53,410 nt of DNA, taken from IMG/VR virus record IMGVR_UViG_3300025728_000003, positions 1 to 53,410 of that record; one strand, written 5' to 3'. Below are positions 1 through 7,234 of this stretch, one piece after another (position 1 is the first letter of the stretch; every line of letters begins with the position of its first letter). The notes below the pieces were generated by a model. It was not told the origin of the DNA. It did not search any database and saw only the letters and a list, made by a program, of their open reading frames with translations. The translations under genes were made by a program, and so were the position numbers. This DNA is from a virus.

Positions 1-127
1 AGAAATAAATACCGCAGACCCAAGAACTTCTTCGCCGGTCAACTGGACGCCATCGGAAAGACCGCTGTCATTGCCATGGAAAAGCTGCGCGGTATAGGTG
101 CCGTCAGTAATGGTGCCGGAGATGATG
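1..127. repeat. Terminal redundancy of the circular sequence (copy 1)
   Basis: Bases 1-127 are identical to 53284-53410. The repeat lies inside one protein-coding gene that reads through intact when the ends are joined, so the molecule is circular or circularly permuted with a unique length of 53,283 bp. A 127-bp overlap is typical of a de Bruijn graph assembler closing a circle and is probably not a biological terminal repeat. Known: many headful-packaging phages assemble this way. Confidence 0.95.
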
Positions 128-258
128 TAGAACTCCAGTGACTCAGAACCAGCGGTATCGATGATCGCGCCATCGGTGTTGGTGTTAGTTGCGATTGCGG
201 CAATGGTCAAACCAAGACGGCTGGTCGCTTCGTTGTGTAGATCAAATACCTGGAACAT
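1..258 (-). CDS. Small virion protein next to capsid gene, N-terminal part (gene crosses the circle junction)
   Basis: First 86 codons, from ATG at 258, of a 137-residue protein that continues at 53283 and stops at 53128. It lies 10 bases downstream of the major capsid gene in the same operon. It begins MFQVFDLHNE and is rich in Thr, Ser, Gly and beta-prone residues, with no membrane segment. The position directly after the capsid gene suggests a decoration or cement protein, but no family motif is recognised. The split is only an effect of where the circle was opened. Confidence 0.8.
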   Translation of the reverse strand, partial: MFQVFDLHNEATSRLGLTIAAIATNTNTDGAIIDTAGSESLEFYIISGTITDGTYTAQLFHGNDSGLSDGVQLTGEEVLGSAVFIS

Positions 259-268
259 GGCGACCCCC

Positions 269-1459
269 TTAAGGCTTGGTTTTCAGGATTTTGAACGCTT
301 CCGGCAGAACCACTTGACCGTGGTTGTAGCGGTGGAAGGTCAGCTCGATGATGTTGTTCTTCTTGCGAGTCACGTCATCGCGGATCACTTGCAGGCCGGT
401 CCGGTCGATGATGGTGTAACCGCGCTGGAAGTCGGCGTAGACCAGACTAAGCGAGTTAGCCGTAACCGATGGCATGTCCTGCATGATGATGTATGGCGCG
501 CCTGCCAGAGTGTTTGGCTGGGTTGGGCCAAGACCTACTTGCCACAGGTAGTGGTCGTTGGTCGAGCCTTTCAGGGTACGCAGAAGGGCCAAAGTCTGGC
601 GGTTCATCGCATACATTGGGTTGTAGCCAACCTTCAGATCGCCAGCCAGCAACAGCACGTCGTCGCCAGTGATCACGCCGCTGGTCGAAGAAGTGCGAGC
701 ATCAGCCACGACGGTAGCGTTTGCCAGGAAGCCTTCAGGCTGTTTGGCGCCAGTACCGAGCGTGAACTTGTTGCCTTCAGTGAATGCGAACGCCTCGGCC
801 ACATCATTCATGATCTCGGATTCCATATCGAATTCCGAGTCAATCAGCTGGTCGTAGGTGTAAGGTACGGTCACAGTCAGGCGGTACGCGGTCAGAGTTT
901 CCTGGCCGTAAGTCGAATTGCTTTCGCCGCCAGCAGCTGCTTCACCTTCATAGGTAGCAACCGGGATGGTCACGCGAGTCGGGATTGAGAGGGTCTTACT
1001 GCCGACAGTGCGAACACGAGCAACAGAGCGCACCGGAGAAATCTCGGTGATCTTCTTGATGATCATGTTGTCCATCTCAGGCATGACCAGATAGCCGCCC
1101 TGAGTTGCGATGTCGGTGCGCAGAGTCGCCTTCTGTTCAACGCTGAGAGCATCCAGGCCTTTCTGTGCGTACAACTGCATAGCCTTGTATTCAGGCTTGT
1201 CCTTGTAGTTCTCGCCGGTCGAGCCTTTACGGGACAATTCCAGTTCCAGACCGTCGATACGCTCTTTCAGCTCTTCAGCTGCTTTGCGCTCTTCAGCGAG
1301 CCTGGTAGTGAATTCCTGGCTGGCCTTTTCCTGCTTTTCAAGCGCGGTATTGGTGGCGTCCACCATCGACTTGAACTGCGCAGAATCAGCCCCGTATTTT
1401 TCAACGGTATCGCGCAGAGCTTTGACAGCCCCCAGCGCTTCTTGGTTGATATCAGTCAT
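269..1459 (-). CDS. Major capsid protein, HK97 fold
   Basis: 396-residue protein. Residues about 1-75 are charged and coiled-coil-like (many E, K, A), as expected of the HK97-type delta/scaffold domain that the prohead protease removes. The mature part begins near the TLRTDIATQGGYLVMPE stretch (about 112-128), a hallmark of the family, followed by the beta-rich E-loop/P-domain region with GEAAAGGESNSTYG and the segment PYTYDQLIDSEFDMESE. It sits directly after the protease in the standard order portal, MuF, protease, capsid. It forms the icosahedral shell. Length and context fit well. Confidence 0.93.
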   Translation of the reverse strand: MTDINQEALGAVKALRDTVEKYGADSAQFKSMVDATNTALEKQEKASQEFTTRLAEERKAAEELKERIDGLELELSRKGSTGENYKDKPEYKAMQLYAQKGLDALSVEQKATLRTDIATQGGYLVMPEMDNMIIKKITEISPVRSVARVRTVGSKTLSIPTRVTIPVATYEGEAAAGGESNSTYGQETLTAYRLTVTVPYTYDQLIDSEFDMESEIMNDVAEAFAFTEGNKFTLGTGAKQPEGFLANATVVADARTSSTSGVITGDDVLLLAGDLKVGYNPMYAMNRQTLALLRTLKGSTNDHYLWQVGLGPTQPNTLAGAPYIIMQDMPSVTANSLSLVYADFQRGYTIIDRTGLQVIRDDVTRKKNNIIELTFHRYNHGQVVLPEAFKILKTKP

Positions 1460-1460
1460 G

Positions 1461-2537
1461 TCATTTTCCTTCGAATTTAGTAGTCAGGGTTTTAGCAAGT
1501 TCCAACAAGCTTTTTAGCTCATCGACAACTTCTGCTCCGGTAGAATCTTCCCGATTCCCTGACTTCCCTTCGTCTCGAAGAAAAGTTTTAAGCGCGGATG
1601 CCAAGCGCTTGGATGTTTGATTGGTGAAGGATACGCCTGACTTGAAGAGTTTTTCAAGGTCTCTTTCGGTCAGCACGGTTAAGTCATCGACGCGCAGGCC
1701 GGACTTTTGAGTGAATGGCGATTCCATGTCCATCTTCTTGTAGTAGCGCTCGACGTTCGCAATGACGGCGGCACGGTCAGAGTCTGGGATGTTGACGCCA
1801 CCGCGAGCGCCACTCAATGCAGCGGCCGCCGCGAAGATGCCGCGAGGGACTGCAGTTAGCGTGCCGTCGATCACATCGGCAATCGGCAACTTATAGGCGC
1901 CGAATTCATCGGCATTCTCTTCATCGAACCACAGGAAGGCTTTGCGATATTGTTCGCTTGGCTCATCAGTGGAATCTAGGAATTCCTTCACGCGGCCAAG
2001 TGCGGCGTCGGAGTTCCAGGCCAGGTCGCGGGATGCAAGCGGGAGATCCTGGAATGGGACCGCCGACTTCATGTCGGTGATTACGGCCTCTGGGTTCATC
2101 GGCATCGTGACAAGTGAAATCTCGTAGAGCTTCAGCTTCTTCAGTAGGCGCTTACCAGACTCAATCGCATAGTCCACGACGCCATAGCCGATTGACATCG
2201 AGCTGATGCTTTCAGCCTTCATCTGAGGAACTACGCGACCACTGACGAAGGTATCAGCTTTCGGCAGCCGACCTTTAACGAATAGGCCGCGAGAGTCTTC
2301 TCGCAGGTCTGTGTAACTGCCAACCGGCTCATCGCAATCATGCTGCCACAAAGCCGGGAGTTTGCCGGTCTTCTTGCTGGCCATCAGTTCGGCGACGGTT
2401 TCAGTGAATGCGCCGGAAACTACGACATCATCGCCGAGGTCGACATTTCCGAAAGTGGACGCGTAACCTTCGAAGATGAAATAGTCCGCATCCTCGGTGA
2501 TTTGTTTAACCTCAAATGGAACAACCATCTTCTTCAT
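1461..2537 (-). CDS. Prohead maturation protease with C-terminal extension
   Basis: 358 residues. The first about 170 match the HK97-type prohead protease (peptidase U35/S78): N-terminal FEGYASTFGNVDLGDDVV, a probable catalytic His66 in the LWQHD motif and a probable catalytic Ser115 in MSIGY, followed by LYEISLVTMPMNPEA. Residues about 175-290 form an extra conserved-looking block (YKLPIADVIDG, VPRGIFAAAA, RGGVNIP) also seen in other phage protease or capsid-core proteins, and the tail is charged. It would cleave the capsid delta domain during head maturation. One base separates it from the capsid gene. Confidence 0.9.
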   Translation of the reverse strand: MKKMVVPFEVKQITEDADYFIFEGYASTFGNVDLGDDVVVSGAFTETVAELMASKKTGKLPALWQHDCDEPVGSYTDLREDSRGLFVKGRLPKADTFVSGRVVPQMKAESISSMSIGYGVVDYAIESGKRLLKKLKLYEISLVTMPMNPEAVITDMKSAVPFQDLPLASRDLAWNSDAALGRVKEFLDSTDEPSEQYRKAFLWFDEENADEFGAYKLPIADVIDGTLTAVPRGIFAAAAALSGARGGVNIPDSDRAAVIANVERYYKKMDMESPFTQKSGLRVDDLTVLTERDLEKLFKSGVSFTNQTSKRLASALKTFLRDEGKSGNREDSTGAEVVDELKSLLELAKTLTTKFEGK

Positions 2538-2547
2538 GCATACATCC

Positions 2548-3492
2548 TCAAAATAGATATTGGGCGCTGCAGCGGCAATGCGCGATCTCGCGAACCGGTG
2601 CGCCTAATGAAGTATCGCCTGGGTACATCATACGCGAACTCCCTACATTAAACGCCTCATTGATTGGCCGAGTCTGGCCGTGAGCATCATGATGCGTCGG
2701 GCGAACTCTTTTATCACGAAGCGTAATCCAACTTTTTTTTAAAGTAACAGGTGTTGGCGGTGGAGCGATAGTTGGTTCTGTCGGGGCAACTGGCTCGGCT
2801 GGTGTTGGCTGGCTAGGAATGCTCGGTGCAAACGGAGACGGTCTCGGCACAAATGATGGGAATGCATTTGGCGGAACCGGGATGCCAGGGATTCGGGTAT
2901 TGGTCACGACCGATGCTTCGACAGCCTTGGTAGTTTCGGCTGACATCTGCGTCTCGGTAACCGCTATCAGATCGACGCGGCCACGCAGGATACGCTTGAG
3001 GATCGCTGTGGCGGTCAATGCGAGTGAACGCTTATCAGCGGGCTTGCCTTCTGCCGATAACGCTTGGCGGGCCTGGTCAATAGCATCGCTCATGTCTTTA
3101 GCGGTTGTCTGCGCAATGAAGTCCGCTTGCTCTGGCGCATGTTGTTCGCGCCACAACAGGAAAATAGCAGCTATCAGTTCCTTTTCGTGCTGGTCTTCTT
3201 CGGTCGGCTTGGCTGCTTTGTTCCGCAGCTGAGCAAAGGTATCGACTTTGTTGTGCAGGAGGATCGCGCCACTGAATGCCTTCTGCACTCGACGGTAATG
3301 ATCCTCTAGCAGCGACTCGAAGGAAGTTCGATAACGACCGATCTCTTGTGGTTGACCGGTGCGCCCAACCGAAACACGGAAGTCATCGACCACTCTCGCG
3401 AATATCTTGCGAATTCCAGGCTTGACCAGCGCTTCGAGTCGCAGTTTCTCAGCGACTTCGCGGACTAGGATTTCTTTACGGCTGGCCATCAT
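2548..3492 (-). CDS. Minor head protein, MuF type
   Basis: 314 residues. The C-terminus carries the MuF signature: KSWITLRDKRVRPTHHDAHG, then a Phe/Gly stretch with MMYPGD, ending in the IAHCRCSAQY motif (known NCRC-like end). Residues about 205-258 form a proline-rich linker (PVPPNAFPSFVPRPSPFAP and TPAEPVAPTEPTIAPPPTP), which is unusual and may be a flexible tether. The N-terminal helical half would contact the portal. The start ATG-ATG at 3492/3489 overlaps the preceding gene by up to 17 bases. Family function: internal head protein near the portal that assists capsid assembly or DNA entry. Confidence 0.85.
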   Translation of the reverse strand: MMASRKEILVREVAEKLRLEALVKPGIRKIFARVVDDFRVSVGRTGQPQEIGRYRTSFESLLEDHYRRVQKAFSGAILLHNKVDTFAQLRNKAAKPTEEDQHEKELIAAIFLLWREQHAPEQADFIAQTTAKDMSDAIDQARQALSAEGKPADKRSLALTATAILKRILRGRVDLIAVTETQMSAETTKAVEASVVTNTRIPGIPVPPNAFPSFVPRPSPFAPSIPSQPTPAEPVAPTEPTIAPPPTPVTLKKSWITLRDKRVRPTHHDAHGQTRPINEAFNVGSSRMMYPGDTSLGAPVREIAHCRCSAQYLF

Positions 3493-3664
3493 CTAACTCG
3501 CGATGGATGGCTCGGGCCATAATTCGATTTTGGATGTCATGGATGTCGCGCATATGCTCAGCATTATCTTGGCCATGCGGTGCTGGTAATTCGATCAGTG
3601 CATTCCAAAGATCGGCCGTCATACCGAGAATATCTTTCTCTTGCTCAGTCAGCATTCGCCGCAT
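3476..3664 (-). CDS. Small protein between portal and MuF genes
   Basis: 62 residues, or 59 if translation begins at the second Met. It overlaps the end of the portal gene and the start of the MuF gene, which supports coupled translation. Acidic and helical (LTEQEKDILGMTADLWNALI), with several His residues. No family recognised; the position suggests a head-assembly accessory role, which is inference only. Confidence 0.65.
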   Translation of the reverse strand: MRRMLTEQEKDILGMTADLWNALIELPAPHGQDNAEHMRDIHDIQNRIMARAIHRELDDGQP

Positions 3665-4979
3665 CCTCAGCCATCAAACGCGCCGCAATCGTCGAATCAT
3701 CAACATTGTCATCAGTAAACAGATCAGTCCCGACCGGAACCAGAGTGGAAGCTTGATAAAGCGTATCGCCGCCTTCAAGCGGTTCACGGTTTGGCAGTTG
3801 AGCGCGCAATTCGTTGATCGTTTCAACGCCCAACTTCTGGCGGTCGAGCAGCATCTTGACTCGTCGGTCAACAAGGGCATCAATCGATTCCGGGTTGAAT
3901 GTCAGCGAGACCCGAGAAGGATCAAGCCCATAGCGAGGGAGGAGAAACCGACCAAGTCCGTCGAGAAGGACGTCGGCCAATGGAAGTACAGCGCGGTCAT
4001 ACAGATGATAAACAGCATGCTCCATATTGTTATCAGTCGAAGCATCTTGGCTCACCAATGGCAATGGGATCTTGTAACGCAGAAACAGCGCCTCGCGGGC
4101 TACCGAGTCAAGCTCGGCATAGTCCATGTCCTTGTTGGTCGTGCCAGCTTCGTGAATCACCATGTCGCTGGAGGATACCACCGCAATACGACCGGCATTG
4201 CCAGCACCAGCTAATGCCCGATTTACGCTGTCACGACGAGCAACATGCTCATCCTCGGTCATCGGATCTTTGAACTGCACGATCAAACTCAGGCGACCGC
4301 CGTTATCAAGCAGCGCCAGGTTATGCACGCGGCCCTGGATCTGTTGCTTGGCTTCAAGTGCGACAGCCTCAAGCGGACTATCCGCAAGAGTCTCATTCGT
4401 ACGCGAAGAGAATCCATGCACACGGAACAGCTCGCGCAGATTGCCGTCATAGTAATTGACCTTTCGGGCGCGCTCACTGCGAAGGTAGTCACCTCGTGCG
4501 CGACCATTAGTCACCAAGAAGGATTGCGGATACCGGTCAATCGCGTTCTCAATAGTTGATATCGTCTGCGGTTTGACGGCGAATAGCTCAAGAGGCGGTC
4601 GACTGATACCGCCGCCACCGTAGTAGTAGCATTCACGAGTCAGCAGGTAATGCCTGGCAGCGGCGCCGATGAACCCAGCCCAATTGTCGAAGCCGTTTGG
4701 CGACTTCAATAGGCGCAATAGTTCATGATCATTCACATATTTGCCGTCTTCCATCTGGATGACCGGCTGCAAGTGCTCGATCTCATCGGCAATCATGTCG
4801 ACTGCAATAGCGACACTCGAGCAAGTCCGATAGAACTCCATCGCAGCAGTAGGAGTCATCCGGCCGCCACCAAAGATCATGTCCATCAGCGATCCGCGCT
4901 GAATAGGAATCTCGGAGACGCGACCGCCTGATTTGATCTCGGGCTTTTGCCAAAACTTCAGGCGATCATAGAATGCCAT
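3645..4979 (-). CDS. Portal protein, HK97 family
   Basis: 444 residues, normal for HK97-type portals. Characteristic features include an N-terminal AVDMIADEI helix (about 60-68), the ARHYLLTRECYYYGG region, the VNYYDGNLRELFRVHGFSS segment, the SPLEAVALEAKQQ helix and an IPLPLVSQDASTDNNME stretch matching the family tunnel-loop region. It forms the dodecameric DNA-entry vertex. It is separated from the terminase genes by about 2.2 kb of smaller genes instead of being adjacent, and is followed by MuF, protease and capsid. Confidence 0.92.
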   Translation of the reverse strand: MAFYDRLKFWQKPEIKSGGRVSEIPIQRGSLMDMIFGGGRMTPTAAMEFYRTCSSVAIAVDMIADEIEHLQPVIQMEDGKYVNDHELLRLLKSPNGFDNWAGFIGAAARHYLLTRECYYYGGGGISRPPLELFAVKPQTISTIENAIDRYPQSFLVTNGRARGDYLRSERARKVNYYDGNLRELFRVHGFSSRTNETLADSPLEAVALEAKQQIQGRVHNLALLDNGGRLSLIVQFKDPMTEDEHVARRDSVNRALAGAGNAGRIAVVSSSDMVIHEAGTTNKDMDYAELDSVAREALFLRYKIPLPLVSQDASTDNNMEHAVYHLYDRAVLPLADVLLDGLGRFLLPRYGLDPSRVSLTFNPESIDALVDRRVKMLLDRQKLGVETINELRAQLPNREPLEGGDTLYQASTLVPVGTDLFTDDNVDDSTIAARLMAEDAANAD

Positions 4980-5036
4980 GGACGAATTCCGCTAAATAGT
5001 TCGCTGATGATACCTGACAGCGGCGGTCAAGTCATG

Positions 5037-5354
5037 TTAGTCGGCAACGACTAAAGTGATGTTTACGGTCTGGCCGGATACCGGAGTAGCGGCAGATGAA
5101 AGAACCTGAATGGATAGGACGGTTGTTACGGTGCGCGCCTCGACCATTACCGCGAATCCGGTTTCGCTGGATGCGGTCACTCTTACCGAATGCGTGTTAG
5201 GCGCACCTACCATTGACGGGATGACAGTTGGTGCTTTGCCGGCAGCAAATGGCGTCGGATAAACGACCGAGTACAGGCCGCTGGAGTTTGTGGTACCGGC
5301 ATAGCTGACGATCTTGTCAGTCTCCAATTGCGAGTAAGGGAGGATTGGCATCAC
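5037..5354 (-). CDS. Beta-rich small structural protein (putative)
   Basis: 105 residues from a GTG start at 5354, or 104 from the ATG at 5351. The start lies inside the last codons of the upstream gene (ATGTGATG overlap), indicating translational coupling. The sequence is Ser/Thr/Val-rich with alternating hydrophobic residues, suggesting an all-beta, Ig-like or decoration fold. It follows two paralogous beta-rich proteins and precedes the portal gene, so a virion role is likely. No family recognised. Confidence 0.65.
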   Translation of the reverse strand: MMPILPYSQLETDKIVSYAGTTNSSGLYSVVYPTPFAAGKAPTVIPSMVGAPNTHSVRVTASSETGFAVMVEARTVTTVLSIQVLSSAATPVSGQTVNITLVVAD

Positions 5355-5611
5355 ATCACCTCGACAGCTAGAGCGCCATTACCTTTGAACCAGACTTTAG
5401 CAGTGCCTGCCGGGACGCGCCACAACCCAAGCGGCTCAATGATAAATCCATCAAGATTAGTCCCTGATGGCTGCGAGCCAATATTTTGAACGTTAACAGG
5501 GCCCATCGATTTATTCTGCACGACTAACTGCGTACCGGAAACAATGCCGGTAGCTGCATAGACCTCGACGTAGGCAGTCGGAATAAGCTGAACATCGGCA
5601 ATTGTGGCCAT
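5351..5611 (-). CDS. Short paralogue of the downstream 359-aa protein's N-terminal domain
   Basis: 86 residues. It aligns by eye along its whole length with the first about 95 residues of the protein encoded just upstream (5615-6694): IP.....D/EVYAA.GI..GT...... near the start, and P.GLW......NG...V near the end. The two genes are therefore tandem paralogues, one single-domain and one extended. All-beta composition and late-operon position suggest virion surface or decoration proteins. Function unproven. Confidence 0.7.
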   Translation of the reverse strand: MATIADVQLIPTAYVEVYAATGIVSGTQLVVQNKSMGPVNVQNIGSQPSGTNLDGFIIEPLGLWRVPAGTAKVWFKGNGALAVEVM

Positions 5612-5614
5612 GGT

Positions 5615-6694
5615 CTAGACCTGCGTTAGAGTTGTGTTAGAAATCAGGACGCCGAGAAAGGCAGCCGTCAAAGCAGTATTGTTGGCATTCACGAAAGTGC
5701 ACCGGAGCGCGACATCGGTCTTTTCAGTCGAGATAATCCCAGGGATACCCTCGTGCCGGTATGGCACCGTATCGCTAATGCTGAATTCCAATGGAAGTCG
5801 ATAAGTACCAGTTGGAGATCGAAAGAATGTCGCAATAGTTGCGCTGGCACTGGCGCCACTCCTCACCATTGAACCAAGGATCGAATGTACGCTAAGTGTG
5901 AATCCAGCCGGAACGGTGTAAACAGCCTGCCTGGTGATGCCATAGCCAGCCGGGATGATCCCGCGAACAGTGCCAGCACCAGCATCACGAATGTTGATGT
6001 CGCCGACATTTGTTTGGGTTGAGCCAGACGTCATAACTAAGGCATTGTTGATGCGGAATAACTGAGTCGGAATTACTACCGGAGTCAGGCCATTGAGCGT
6101 AATTGTCTGCGCCACTTCTACATAATTGATATCAAGACCATTGATCAGGACTGTCCGAGCGCCAACACCAGCAGATGAATCGGTAGCGTCGGTCGATACG
6201 ATCTCAAGAGAGGTCGTAGCCGTCATCCACGGATAAAGACCGCCGCCAGTCCAAACGGTCTCCGGGAATGTCGCGGTATCAATGTCTGGGTTGTTGCCGA
6301 GTGCAGTCACGCGGCGCACGCCAGGCACCATACCGAGGCCTACAGCCGTATAGAAGTCCATACCCTTTGCATGCGCCTGCGTGATCCAAGCGGCGGCTGC
6401 AGAATGGCGCTGAGTGGCCTGCTCTTGCACAAGGAGTACGGCATTGCCATTAGGAGATAGCGCCCATAGCCCAGGCTCGCCAGGCGGGATCTCAAGCGGG
6501 TCACTAGGGTCGGTAGGGGATACGAGAGGAATGCCGCTAACCGTGGTCGGCATCGCAGCAGACGCCACGATCATTACGGCCAAGCTGGTGTTCTTGTAGA
6601 TCGCAACCTCGGTGCCGACCGCAATGCCAGAGGCGGCATATAGATCAGTCCATACGCCTTGAGGAATATTTATATTGACTCGCGTGACTGCCAT
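5615..6694 (-). CDS. Large beta-rich structural protein, probable decoration or accessory virion protein
   Basis: 359 residues. An N-terminal domain (about 1-95) is shared with the 86-residue neighbour. It is followed by a region with AAAWITQAHAKGMDFYTAVGLGMVPG and then a long Thr/Val/Ile-rich beta section to the C-terminus. Similar long proteins sit between terminase and portal in some phages and are virion-associated, but no family could be named. The ATG at 6694 is preceded by AGGAGG, which is partly enclosed in a perfect 8-bp hairpin. Confidence 0.7.
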   Translation of the reverse strand: MAVTRVNINIPQGVWTDLYAASGIAVGTEVAIYKNTSLAVMIVASAAMPTTVSGIPLVSPTDPSDPLEIPPGEPGLWALSPNGNAVLLVQEQATQRHSAAAAWITQAHAKGMDFYTAVGLGMVPGVRRVTALGNNPDIDTATFPETVWTGGGLYPWMTATTSLEIVSTDATDSSAGVGARTVLINGLDINYVEVAQTITLNGLTPVVIPTQLFRINNALVMTSGSTQTNVGDINIRDAGAGTVRGIIPAGYGITRQAVYTVPAGFTLSVHSILGSMVRSGASASATIATFFRSPTGTYRLPLEFSISDTVPYRHEGIPGIISTEKTDVALRCTFVNANNTALTAAFLGVLISNTTLTQV

Positions 6695-6695
6695 T

Positions 6696-6720
6696 ATCGC
6701 GCCTCCTGTGATGGCGCGAT
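6696..6720 (-). promoter_or_regulatory. Hairpin embedding the ribosome binding site of the 359-aa gene
   Basis: Perfect 8-bp inverted repeat ATCGCGCC (6696-6703) and GGCGCGAT (6713-6720) with a 9-base loop. On the minus-strand transcript the AGGAGG Shine-Dalgarno sequence spans the loop and the 3' arm, and the ATG at 6694 follows one base after the stem. Pairing would mask part of the ribosome binding site. There is no U-run, so it is not a terminator. Confidence 0.6.
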
Positions 6721-6748
6721 CGTATCATTTGGCGGATCCAATTGCGAA

Positions 6749-6979
6749 TTACTTGCGCAGTAACTCGGGAAATCTCTTGCCGAGATATTGCTTGCCATCT
6801 TTCGCCATATCCCAGACGCCCGACACTTCATGGTGATGGGTTGGCTCTGACTCAGGATCTGTAATAAGGCGATCTCGTTCAGCAGCCCTCATCCGTTTAT
6901 GCCACAGCCGCTTGTCAACGGATTCGCTTTCTGCGGTTGAGATTCCGCAGATTGGCGTTTTCCTGCGGCTGCGGCTCAT
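6749..6979 (-). CDS. Hypothetical small basic protein
   Basis: 76 residues, strongly basic at the N-terminus (MSRSRRKTP) with many Arg, Lys and His. Related small proteins starting with an S-R-R/K-K-TPICG-like motif recur near phage terminase or structural genes, but their function is unknown to me. Overlaps the upstream gene by 4 bases (ATGA). Confidence 0.7.
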   Translation of the reverse strand: MSRSRRKTPICGISTAESESVDKRLWHKRMRAAERDRLITDPESEPTHHHEVSGVWDMAKDGKQYLGKRFPELLRK

Positions 6980-7182
6980 AGCCCAATGAAGCCTGCAAGA
7001 ATCACAAAGATAACCGGAGCAATGATCAGCAGCAGGATGCCTTTGAGCGCATCACCCGGCTTATGCTTGCTCGGGATTGGCTCGTAGTGCCGCTTAACGA
7101 CTGACGGCGCCTGCTGAATCTTCATTTCTCGCCAGAATTCAGACCAGATCCATTTGATAACTTTCTTGGTGGTGATTGCCAT
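6976..7182 (-). CDS. Small single-pass membrane protein
   Basis: 68 residues with a basic, aromatic N-terminal half and one strong hydrophobic segment at about 47-68 (LKGILLLIIAPVIFVILAGF). First gene after the promoter-like sequence that follows the large terminase gene. No function assignable. Confidence 0.7.
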   Translation of the reverse strand: MAITTKKVIKWIWSEFWREMKIQQAPSVVKRHYEPIPSKHKPGDALKGILLLIIAPVIFVILAGFIGL

Positions 7183-7205
7183 GATGATTCCTCGGTGTTT
7201 AGATG

Positions 7206-7234
7206 ATATTGCACGGCTATAGACCTGCTGTCAA
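7206..7234 (-). promoter_or_regulatory. Sigma70-like late promoter after terminase
   Basis: Minus strand TTGACA (7234-7229), 17-bp spacer, CAATAT (7211-7206). The -35 hexamer overlaps the TGA stop of the large terminase. The spacer contains GGTCTATAGCC, matching the CTATAG core seen at other control sites in this genome. It would drive the genes from 7182 toward the portal. Confidence 0.5.

Noticed and set aside
161-988. Long plus-strand open frame of 275 codons
   Set aside because: Antisense to the major capsid gene, with no coding signature; a mirror of strong codon bias in the capsid frame.
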